From: Streptomonospora alba
GTDB taxonomy: Bacteria > Actinomycetota > Actinomycetes > Streptosporangiales > Streptosporangiaceae
Direction of reading: 5' to 3'
DNA: 32,166 nt
NCBI RefSeq assembly: GCF_000826685.1
Contig: NZ_JROO01000049.1
Span: 1-32,166, forward strand
The notes beneath the pieces are model-generated. The model was not told the origin of the DNA. It searched no databases and was given only the letters and a program-made list of their open reading frames with translations. Below are positions 1-6,858 of the stretch, piece by piece. The number at the start of each line of letters is the position of its first letter. Within the stretch, counting starts at the first letter, position 1. A program made the translations under genes and the position numbers.

Positions 1-1
1 A

Positions 2-2122
2 CCGCCCCGCGGCGGCGACCCCTCCCCCACCGGCGGATATACATACGGCGGCACGCCCATCTACGGCGAGCCACCGAGCTACAGCGGCTCCGAGGCCAGC
101 GGGTACCCCCACTACGGCAGCGGCGGATACGCATACGGCACCACGTCCGCCTACAGCGACACTCCCCGCTACGGCGACGCCGAGTCCGGCGGGAACCCCC
201 ACTACGACGGCGCCCCCTCCACCGTGGGCGGCGGATACGCATACGGCAGCACGTCCGCCTACAGCGACACTCCCCGCTACGGCGACGCCGAGTCCGGCGG
301 GAACCCCCACTACGACAGCGGATACCCGTACGGCCACGACCAGCAGGCCGCCGCTCCCTACGGCCAGGACTCGCCCGACGACGGTCCCCCCGGCGACGGG
401 TACGGGGAACCTCCTTTCCCCCCGAGCTTCGATCCCGCCTACACCGGCGGCTACCCCGACCCTGCCGAGGAGCCGCGCCGCTCGCGCAAGGGCCTGGTCA
501 TCGGCATCGTCAGTACGCTGGTGGTCCTCGCGCTCGTCGGCGGCGGCGTCTCCTGGTACGTCCTGACCATGCCCGAGCCCGAGGACACCGTCACCGCCTA
601 TGCCCAGGCGTGGAACTCCCAGGACTACGCGGCGATGGCCGACCTCGCCGAGGGGGGCGACCCGGCCGCGGTCTTCGAACAGCTCGACGAGAACCTCGGC
701 GTCGAGGCGGTCCAGGTAAGCACCGGCCAGGTCGAGGAGGGCGACGACACCGCCGCCGTGCCTTTCGACGCGACCCTCGACCTGAGCAGGGCCGGTGAAT
801 GGAGCTACTCCGGCGAGCTGCCGCTGGTACACACCGACGGCGAGTGGAAGGTCGACTTCGGCCCCGCCGCGGTGCACCCCGAGCTCGGCGACGGGCAGAC
901 GCTGGTGCGCACCAACCAGTGGGGCGAGCGCGGGAACGTGCTCGCCGCCGACGGCAGCCGACTGGACGACGGCAGCGCCTCGGGGTCGGTGCAGATGATC
1001 GTCGGCGAGGTCGGCACCGCCTCCGAGGAGAACCTGTCCGACCTGGGCCCGGCCTACGAGATCGGCGACCCGGTGGGCGTCAGCGGCGTACAGAAGTCCT
1101 ACGAGGAGCGCCTGGCAGGCAAGGCCGCCACCGCCGTCCGCGTCGCCGAGGCCGGAACCGAGCCGCAGGACGTCGCCGAGGACGCCCGCACCGTCGCGAC
1201 CCTCGGCGGCTCCGACGGCAAGGACGTCACCCTCAGCCTGGACCCGGAGGTGCAGGCGGCGGCCTCACAGGCGATCGTGGGCCAGTCCAAGCCGACGGCG
1301 ATCGCGGCCCTGCGCCCTTCCACCGGCGAGGTGCTGGCCGCGGCCAACGTCCCCGGCGGCTTCAACCGCGCGCTGGAGGGCCAGTACCCGGCCGGATCCA
1401 TCTTCAAGATCATCTCTTACCACGCACTGCTGAACTCGGGCTTGGGCACGGGCGCGCAGATGAGCTGCCCCAAGACCGTCGATGTGGGCGGGCGCACCTA
1501 CAAGAACGCGGGCGACGCCGCCTACGGGGCCCAGTCGGTCACCGAGGCCTTCGCCACCTCGTGCAACACCGCCCTGGTGCAGGAGGTCGCGAACCGGCTC
1601 GACGGCGCGTCGCTGCTGGAGAGCGCTGAGCGCTTCGGGTTCAACACCGGCTTCAACAGCGGCCTGCCGGTGTTCAAGCCCTCGCTCCCCCAGCCCGACA
1701 GCGTCAGCCTGCTCACGGCCTCCAGCATCGGCCAGGGTCAGGTGCTGACGTCGCCCCTGCACCTGGCGTCGCTGCCCGCCGCGGTGGCCGACGGTTCGTG
1801 GCGTGCGCCGCTGCTGGTGAACAAGCCCGCGCCGGGCGATCGGCCCGAGGCCCGACCGCTCGACAACGTCCAGGCGCTGCGCGACATGACGCGCGCCGTC
1901 GTCACGGAGGGCACCGCCAAGGACGTCGGGTTCACCGGCGAGGTCCACGGCAAGAGCGGCACCGCCGAGTACGGCACGGCCGAGGAGGACGAGGAACTGC
2001 CCGCCCACGGGTGGTTCGTGGGTTACGAGGGCGACATCGCCTTCGCCGTGGTCGTCGAGGACGGCGAGAGCGGTTCGGGTGCGGCGGCGCCGCTGGCGAA
2101 GGCGTTCCTCGACGCCCTGTGA
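2..2122 (+). CDS. Penicillin-binding protein (transpeptidase) with NTF2-like domain, 5' end outside the window
   Basis: Membrane-anchored peptidoglycan transpeptidase. The reading frame is open to the left edge without a stop, and the same Tyr/Gly-rich repeat is encoded on both sides of the GTG at 224, which has no ribosome binding site. I therefore treat the gene as 5'-truncated rather than starting at 224. In order it encodes a Tyr/Gly/Ser/Pro-rich tail (2-480), one transmembrane helix (about 491-565), an NTF2-like MecA_N-type domain (about 575-890), a short linker/dimerisation part, and the transpeptidase domain. The three active-site motifs are visible: SIFK with the nucleophile serine at 1397, SCN at 1559 and KSG at 1952. 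With an N-terminal anchor the tail should be cytoplasmic and the enzyme extracellular. The family includes PBP2a/MecA-like and mycobacterial PbpA-like enzymes; a specific name is not justified. Followed by a strong hairpin. Confidence 0.9.
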   Translation, partial: PPRGGDPSPTGGYTYGGTPIYGEPPSYSGSEASGYPHYGSGGYAYGTTSAYSDTPRYGDAESGGNPHYDGAPSTVGGGYAYGSTSAYSDTPRYGDAESGGNPHYDSGYPYGHDQQAAAPYGQDSPDDGPPGDGYGEPPFPPSFDPAYTGGYPDPAEEPRRSRKGLVIGIVSTLVVLALVGGGVSWYVLTMPEPEDTVTAYAQAWNSQDYAAMADLAEGGDPAAVFEQLDENLGVEAVQVSTGQVEEGDDTAAVPFDATLDLSRAGEWSYSGELPLVHTDGEWKVDFGPAAVHPELGDGQTLVRTNQWGERGNVLAADGSRLDDGSASGSVQMIVGEVGTASEENLSDLGPAYEIGDPVGVSGVQKSYEERLAGKAATAVRVAEAGTEPQDVAEDARTVATLGGSDGKDVTLSLDPEVQAAASQAIVGQSKPTAIAALRPSTGEVLAAANVPGGFNRALEGQYPAGSIFKIISYHALLNSGLGTGAQMSCPKTVDVGGRTYKNAGDAAYGAQSVTEAFATSCNTALVQEVANRLDGASLLESAERFGFNTGFNSGLPVFKPSLPQPDSVSLLTASSIGQGQVLTSPLHLASLPAAVADGSWRAPLLVNKPAPGDRPEARPLDNVQALRDMTRAVVTEGTAKDVGFTGEVHGKSGTAEYGTAEEDEELPAHGWFVGYEGDIAFAVVVEDGESGSGAAAPLAKAFLDAL
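122..316 (+). repeat. In-frame tandem repeat, 108-bp (36-codon) period, in the PBP tail
   Basis: An 87-bp segment at 122-208 recurs at 230-316 with one difference by eye (ACC versus AGC, Thr to Ser), offset by exactly 36 codons. A more degenerate copy precedes it at about 32-121, offset by 30 codons. Each unit encodes a GGYAYG-type Tyr/Gly motif followed by a Ser/Asp/Tyr-rich stretch. The near identity suggests recent duplication and a length-variable segment. Confidence 0.9.
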
Positions 2123-2128
2123 GCACAC

Positions 2129-2156
2129 GGCGGCCGGGCGGGCGCGCCCGGCCGCC
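2129..2156. terminator. Perfect 12-bp hairpin between convergent genes
   Basis: Arms 2129-2140 and 2145-2156 are exact inverted repeats (GGCGGCCGGGCG and its complement) around a 4-nt loop, 6 nt after the PBP stop. There is no T-tract, which is usual for high-GC actinobacterial terminators. It lies before the converging DUF3040 gene and could serve both directions. Confidence 0.75.
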
Positions 2157-2211
2157 CCGCCCGCGTCCCGCCCGGCACCGCCGGCGTCGCGGCGCCCGGG
2201 CGGGATGTTGC

Positions 2212-2508
2212 TCAGCCGCCGCCCGTGCCGGTGCCGGGCGCGGTGTTGTCCGCAGGAGACGGCGGGGTGGCGGGCTGAGTGCCCTGTACGGGCGCGCTGA
2301 AGTAGAGCCCGGCCAGCATGGCGCACAGCACCAGGGCCGCCACGCCGATCAGCAGCAGCAGGACCGCGCGCCCCGGCCGGTCGTCCTCGTCGTAGGCCGG
2401 ATCGTCCGCACCGAAGCTCTTCAGGTGCCCGTCGAGGTCGGGATCGTCCTTGGCCAGCGCGTACTCGATCTCGGCGAGGATCCGCCGCTCGTTCTCACGC
2501 AGTGACAT
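2212..2508 (-). CDS. DUF3040 family small membrane protein
   Basis: 98-residue protein of the actinobacterial DUF3040 family, whose function is not known to me. The N-terminus MSLRENERRILAEIE is the characteristic short amphipathic helix, followed by an acidic linker with DDP motifs, one hydrophobic segment (about residues 53-75) and a Pro/Thr/Gly-rich tail. Most family members have two membrane segments; here only one is convincing. The ATG at 2508 was chosen because GAGGAGGG lies just upstream and because family similarity begins there; the frame stays open further upstream but that part is not family-like. It converges with the PBP gene. Confidence 0.8.
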   Translation of the reverse strand: MSLRENERRILAEIEYALAKDDPDLDGHLKSFGADDPAYDEDDRPGRAVLLLLIGVAALVLCAMLAGLYFSAPVQGTQPATPPSPADNTAPGTGTGGG

Positions 2509-2853
2509 CGCACCCTCCTCGCCCCCGGCTGGGTACGGCGGCTGCCACCGCGCCGTCGCACCGCGCAGCCGCCCTTCTTTATTGGTTTCTAACCGCGCGG
2601 CCGCCGAACAGTCATCGGCGCGCCGAATTCGTGCCCGGATACAAGAGCCCTGCATCCGCGGGACTTCCGCGGTCCCACGACGGCTCCGCCGCCGGGCGCT
2701 CACCGATGCTGCCCGGTGCTGCCGGGGCGGCGCTGCTCGGGCCGGCGGGCCGGAGCGACCGCCCGGTCGGTCCCGTCCGCCGGCCGGCGCGCAATCGCGC
2801 GCTTCGGCGCTGCACGGCCCCCGGTGGTCCGCGGGAGGGACCGCAGGGCCGGA
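2509..2853. other. 345-bp intergenic stretch with hairpins, no gene seen
   Basis: Separates the DUF3040 gene from the upstream lipoprotein gene on the same strand. It holds an AT-richer patch at about 2578-2594 with a small inverted repeat GGTT-TCT-AACC (2584-2594) that may belong to the DUF3040 promoter, and strongly structured GC-rich sequence at 2741-2802 on the lipoprotein side. I found no open frame with coding character. Confidence 0.5.
2741..2784 (-). terminator. Candidate terminator hairpin downstream of the GHL10 lipoprotein gene
   Basis: Arms GCCGGCGG (2741-2748) and CCGCCGGC (2777-2784) are exact inverted repeats, with a nested GACC/GGTC pair inside. It sits about 70 nt beyond the stop of the minus-strand lipoprotein gene. 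No T-tract is present, so the call rests on position and structure only. Confidence 0.4.
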
Positions 2854-4452
2854 TCAGCCCGGAGAGAGCCGTGCCGCCGGGCCGGGACCGCTTTCGACGC
2901 GGTGGTCGTCCAGCGCGGTCACGTGGTAGCGGACCTTGCCTTCAGCGGGGTCGGTGTCGGTGAAGGCGCGCTTGTCGCCGCCCGCTCCGGTGACCCCGAT
3001 CAAGTGGGAGGCGTCGGCCAGGTCGCAGGGGTCGCCGCCCTCGCCCGGCACCCGGTAGACGGCGTAGAAGCGGGCGTCCTCCACCGTGTTCCAGTTCAGC
3101 CGGACCTTGCCGGGCGAGACCCGCTCGGCGTCCAGTTCGGAGACGGCCTCGGGCGGGTCGCCGGCCGAGTCGGAGACGGGCGGCAGCGCCGGACGCGTGT
3201 AGTGCTCGTCGCCGACGGTGGCCATGGCCTCCTCGGCGCGGCCGGTCAGGTCGCTGATGGAGAAGTACACGTCCCCGCCGACCTCGCTGTGCTCGGCGTT
3301 GAGGTCGAGCTGGCGGGATAGCGCGTCCGCGCCGCGGAACCCCTCTTCGCCGACCCGGTAGGCGGCCTGGCCGATGTAGAGGTCGACGTCGGTGCCGGCG
3401 ACCTGCTCGGACCACCAGGGCACCAGTTCGGCGTAGTCGGCGGTGTCGAAGCCGCGCGGCCAGTAGAGCTGGGGGAGGATGTAGTCGACGGTGCCCTCCT
3501 GGATCCAGGTGAGCGTGTCGGCGTACTGGGCGCTGTAGGACTCCAGTCCCGAGGTGTCGGAGCCGGCGGGGTCGCTGTCGGCGTTGCGCCAGATGCCGAA
3601 GGGGGAGATCCCGAAGCGCACCCAGGGCTTGGTCTTCTGGATGCCCTCGTGGACGTCGGCGACCAGGGTGTCGACGTTGTTGCGCCGCCAGTCGGCGCGG
3701 CTGTCGAAGCCGTCGCCGTGGCGCCGGAAGCTCTCGTCGTCGTCGAACTCCTCGCCCTCGCCGGGATAGGGGTAGAAGTAGTCGTCGAAGTGCACGCCGT
3801 CGACGTCGTAGCGCTTGACCACGTCGAGGACCACGTCGGTGACCCAGTCGCGCACGTCGGGGTTTCCCGGGTCCAGGTAGCCCTCCTCGCCGTACTCGAC
3901 CAGCCAGTCGGGGTGCTGCCTGGCCGGGTGGCCGGGGGCGAGGTTCTCCAGGTCGGGGTCCTTCCAGCCGACCCGGTAGGGGTTGAACCAGGCGTGCAGC
4001 TCGATGCCGCGCTGGTGGGCCTGCTTCACGGCGTAGGACAGCGGGTCGTAGCCGGGGTCGCCGCCCTGCTCACCGGTAAGGTAGCGCGCCCAGGGCTCCT
4101 TGTCGGAGCCGTAGAGGGCGTCGGCCGTGGGACGCACGTGCAGGAAGACGGTGTTGAGGCCCAGGCCGGCGGCGCGGTCGAGCATGTCGCGCAGCTCCTG
4201 CTGCTGCTCCTGCTTGCCCAGGCCGGATTCGGAGGGCCAGTCGATGTTGCGGACGCTGGTGATCCACGTGCCGCGCATCTGCCGCTTGGGATCGGCGGCG
4301 TCGGTGTCGCACTCACCGGGGGCGGGCATGGCGCCGTGAGCTTCGGACCCTCCGGCGCCGTCATCGGCCCCGGAGGAGGACCACGGTACGCAGGCGCCCA
4401 GGAGCGGCACCGTCGCGGCCATGGCCGCAGCACTGAGCAGCAGCCGTCGCAT
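2854..4452 (-). CDS. GHL10-family (PF02638, DUF187) lipoprotein glycosidase, DigH/YngK-like
   Basis: 532-residue exported lipoprotein. The signal peptide ends in the lipobox LGAC with Cys21 as lipidation site. The GHL10 barrel starts at about residue 58 (RGTWITS at 60-66) and contains the family blocks ELHAWFNPYR and VDGVHFDDYFYPYP, then a FN3-like C-terminal domain (about 430-525, with LNWN and FYAVYRVPG). Known relatives include E. coli DigH (YddW), a peptidoglycan glycosidase acting on denuded glycan strands; activity on peptidoglycan here is an inference. A purine-rich ribosome binding region (GGGGAGGTAAAGGG) precedes the ATG at 4452. It reads away from menF; the shared 208-bp spacer contains a palindrome. 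Confidence 0.85.
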   Translation of the reverse strand: MRRLLLSAAAMAATVPLLGACVPWSSSGADDGAGGSEAHGAMPAPGECDTDAADPKRQMRGTWITSVRNIDWPSESGLGKQEQQQELRDMLDRAAGLGLNTVFLHVRPTADALYGSDKEPWARYLTGEQGGDPGYDPLSYAVKQAHQRGIELHAWFNPYRVGWKDPDLENLAPGHPARQHPDWLVEYGEEGYLDPGNPDVRDWVTDVVLDVVKRYDVDGVHFDDYFYPYPGEGEEFDDDESFRRHGDGFDSRADWRRNNVDTLVADVHEGIQKTKPWVRFGISPFGIWRNADSDPAGSDTSGLESYSAQYADTLTWIQEGTVDYILPQLYWPRGFDTADYAELVPWWSEQVAGTDVDLYIGQAAYRVGEEGFRGADALSRQLDLNAEHSEVGGDVYFSISDLTGRAEEAMATVGDEHYTRPALPPVSDSAGDPPEAVSELDAERVSPGKVRLNWNTVEDARFYAVYRVPGEGGDPCDLADASHLIGVTGAGGDKRAFTDTDPAEGKVRYHVTALDDHRVESGPGPAARLSPG

Positions 4453-4540
4453 TTATCCCTTTACCTCCCCGTCACTCCTTTTTTATACATTGCGGACAAG
4501 AATAAGGGGCCGCGTTGGCCTGTGGGTCCGTTTCGGGGGG

Positions 4541-4552
4541 ACACGATCGTGT
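4541..4552. promoter_or_regulatory. 12-bp perfect palindrome in the divergent spacer (candidate operator)
   Basis: ACACGATCGTGT is self-complementary and lies 89 bp before the lipoprotein start and 109 bp before the menF start. Such a site could bind a dimeric regulator acting on either gene. No flanking conservation can be tested here. Confidence 0.3.
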
Positions 4553-4646
4553 GGCCCGTGCCGCACACCGCGGCCCGGGCGGGTGAATCCGGCCGCAGAG
4601 CCGGGTCAACGGATCGCCACGGTCAGGTATGGGGGTTTCGGGCTTT

Positions 4647-4652
4647 TAGGAT
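4647..4652 (+). promoter_or_regulatory. -10 element of a probable leaderless menF promoter
   Basis: TAGGAT matches the actinobacterial -10 consensus TANNNT and ends 8 nt before the GTG start of menF. No Shine-Dalgarno sequence of good strength lies at normal distance. Transcription should start at or within a few nt of the start codon. No clear -35 is visible. Confidence 0.55.
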
Positions 4653-4660
4653 GATCGGTT

Positions 4661-5923
4661 GTGACCGCCGCCCTGGATGAGCTGCCGACCCTGACCGTGC
4701 GCACTGTGCCGCTGGACGAGGCGCCCGACCTGATCGCGCGGTTGCCCCCGACCGCGCCGCTGGCCTGGCTGCGCCGCGGCGAAGGGCTGGCCGGCTGGGG
4801 CGAGGCGGCTCGCGTGGAGCTCGCGGCCGAGGATCGGGCCCGGGGCACCGGGCGCTTCGCCGACGCTTCGGCGGCGCTGGAGCGGCTGATGGCCGGCGCC
4901 GACGTCAGCGACGAGATCGGACTGCCCGGAAGCGGGCCGGTGGCCTTCGGCGGCTTCACCTTCGACGCGCGCTCGCCCGGATCGGTGCTCGTCATACCGC
5001 GCGTCGTCGTGGGGCACCGCGGCGGGCGCTCCTGGCTCACCACCGTCGTCCCCTCCGGCGAGGGGCAGCCCGACGTCAGCGCCCCCGCACCGCCACCCGC
5101 GCCCGTGGGGCCCCTGGTCTGGCACGCCGGCTCGCGCACCGCCGAGGAGTGGGCCTCAGCCGTGGCGGCGGCCGTCGAGCGGATCCGCGCCGGGGAACTG
5201 GACAAGGTGGTCATGGCCCGCGACGTCGTCGCCGAGGCCCGCGGCGGCATCGACCCCCGGACCCTGCTCGCGCGGCTGGCCCGCGACTACCCCGACTGCT
5301 ACACGTTCGCGGTGGACGGGATGGTCGGCGCCACACCGGAACTGCTGCTGCGCCGCGAGGGCGACGAGGTGGCCTCGCTCGTGCTGGCCGGCACCCGCCC
5401 TCGCGGCGCCACGCCGAAGGAGGACGCGCGCCTGGCGGAGGAGCTCCGGGAGTCGGCCAAGGACCGCGAGGAGCATCGCTACGCCATCGATTCGCTGCGC
5501 GCCACACTCGCTCCGCTGTGCGCCTCGGTCGAGGCGCCCGAGCGGCCCGGCCTGCTGCGGCTGGCCAACGTCCAGCACCTGGCCTCGCCCGCCCGCGCCC
5601 GGCTCCGGCCGGGAGCCTCGACCCTGGACGTGGTGGCGGCCATGCACCCCACCGCGGCCGTCGGCGGTACACCCACGGGCGCGGCCGTGCAGATGATCCG
5701 CGATCTGGAGGGCATGGACCGCGGCCGCTACGCGGGACCTGTGGGCTGGATCGACGGCGCGGGCAACGGCGAGTGGGGCATCGCCCTGCGCTGCGCCCAC
5801 GTGGAAGGATCGGGTGCGCGCCTGTTCGCCGGCTGCGGCATCGTCGCCGGCTCCGACCCCGCGGCCGAGTCGGCCGAGTCCGACTCCAAACTGCGGGTCA
5901 TGCGCGAGGCGCTGACCGACTAG
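4661..5923 (+). CDS. menF: Isochorismate synthase
   Basis: 420-residue chorismate-utilising enzyme converting chorismate to isochorismate, the entry step of menaquinone synthesis. The conserved C-terminal half shows the catalytic-lysine block ELDKVVMAR (Lys182), GATPELLLRR, the LAGTRPRG loop, HPTAAVGGTP, and the Mg-binding end GCGIVAGSDPAAE. MenF, EntC and DhbC share this fold; the menaquinone neighbours favour MenF. It starts with GTG at 4661, 8 nt after a TAGGAT -10. It converges with the DUF952-cupin gene, 67 bp away, with a 12-bp palindrome (GGAGCCGGCTCC, 5971-5982) in the gap that may help termination. Confidence 0.92.
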   Translation: MTAALDELPTLTVRTVPLDEAPDLIARLPPTAPLAWLRRGEGLAGWGEAARVELAAEDRARGTGRFADASAALERLMAGADVSDEIGLPGSGPVAFGGFTFDARSPGSVLVIPRVVVGHRGGRSWLTTVVPSGEGQPDVSAPAPPPAPVGPLVWHAGSRTAEEWASAVAAAVERIRAGELDKVVMARDVVAEARGGIDPRTLLARLARDYPDCYTFAVDGMVGATPELLLRREGDEVASLVLAGTRPRGATPKEDARLAEELRESAKDREEHRYAIDSLRATLAPLCASVEAPERPGLLRLANVQHLASPARARLRPGASTLDVVAAMHPTAAVGGTPTGAAVQMIRDLEGMDRGRYAGPVGWIDGAGNGEWGIALRCAHVEGSGARLFAGCGIVAGSDPAAESAESDSKLRVMREALTD

Positions 5924-5990
5924 CCGTACTCAGGCAGGGGCTCGCCGCGGCGACACACTCGGCGGAGGCCGGAGCCGGCTCCTCGCCCCC

Positions 5991-6773
5991 TCAGTCCACG
6001 GCCTCGAAGTCGGCGAAGTCGAAGCCCGGCGAGACGAAGCAGCTGACCAGCGCCTCCTGGGAGGTGAGCGGGTGGGCGGCCTGCCAGGTGCCGGCGGGGA
6101 CGAGGACCTGCAGCAGGTGGCCGTTCTCGAGGTCGGGGCCCAGCGTCAGGCGCGACTCCTCCTCGGGCCGCTCGCCGCTGCCGCCCAAGGCGAGCGCGAG
6201 GGGACCCCCGCGGTTGAAGACCCACATCTCGTCGGAGCGGACCCGGTGCCAGCGCGACCGTTCACCGGGGTTGAGCAGGAAGTGGATGCCCGTGGCGGTG
6301 GAGCGCTCGCCGGGGTGGCCCTCGGGGCGCACCCGCACGCCGGTGGTCCACGTCTGGCGGTACCACCCGCCTTCGGGGTGGGGCAGCAGGTCCAGCAGCT
6401 CGGCCGTGGAGCCGCGCTCCTCGACCGAGACGAACACGCCCCGGGGATCGCGGCGCAGGTAGCGCACGCCGACCACGGCCGTGCGCGGGACGGGTCCGTA
6501 GATGTGCGGGAACCGCGCGTCGGCGGCCACCCCCGGCGGCGGGGCCGGAGCCGCGGCCTCCCACCGCACTTCGGCGTCCAGCAGTTCGGTGTCCACGATG
6601 AGCGCGACCTGGGGTTCGGCCGCGTCGGCGTAGACGGCGTCGGCGACGGCCAGCACAGTGGCGTCGTCGGGCGAGGCGTGCACGAAGCCCTCGTCGCGCA
6701 GGGACTGCGGCGCGATCGGCCCATCGCCGTCGCGCCAGGTGCTGATGCCCGTGATGTGGCGCAGGTACCGCAT
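5991..6773 (-). CDS. DUF952-Cupin_5 (DUF985) fusion protein
   Basis: 260-residue two-domain protein. Residues 1 to about 105 match DUF952: an N-terminal RHITG segment, SLRDEGFVHAS, and the hallmark FPHIYGPVPRTAVV. Residues about 115-255 match the Cupin_5/DUF985 fold: LLPHPEGGWYRQTW, TGIHFLL, SRWHRVRSDEMWVFNRGGPL, LVPAGTWQAA and the closing VSCFVSPGFDFADFE. Neither domain has an established reaction to my knowledge; cupin His/Glu residues suggest a metal or small-molecule site. The ATG at 6773 was chosen over upstream codons because a TAACTT -10 lies exactly 8 nt before it and DUF952 similarity begins there. It sits between menF and menD, transcribed with menD's polarity but from its own promoter, so a menaquinone link is only suggested by position. 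Confidence 0.85.
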   Translation of the reverse strand: MRYLRHITGISTWRDGDGPIAPQSLRDEGFVHASPDDATVLAVADAVYADAAEPQVALIVDTELLDAEVRWEAAAPAPPPGVAADARFPHIYGPVPRTAVVGVRYLRRDPRGVFVSVEERGSTAELLDLLPHPEGGWYRQTWTTGVRVRPEGHPGERSTATGIHFLLNPGERSRWHRVRSDEMWVFNRGGPLALALGGSGERPEEESRLTLGPDLENGHLLQVLVPAGTWQAAHPLTSQEALVSCFVSPGFDFADFEAVD

Positions 6774-6781
6774 GGTGCGCA

Positions 6782-6787
6782 AAGTTA
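6782..6787 (-). promoter_or_regulatory. -10 element of a probable leaderless DUF952-cupin promoter
   Basis: On the minus strand TAACTT (TANNNT type) is followed by 8 nt and the ATG, the same geometry as at menF, menE and metH. No Shine-Dalgarno sequence is present. Confidence 0.5.
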
Positions 6788-6858
6788 GCAGCTGTGCGCC
6801 GCAGCGCCCGTGCCCGGGGCCCCGCACCGCGGTCGGCGGTGATGGCGCGCGGCGGCGC

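Noticed and set aside
224-226. GTG at 224 as the start of the PBP gene
   Set aside because: No ribosome binding site; the frame is open to the window edge and the same repeat is encoded upstream, so the gene begins outside.
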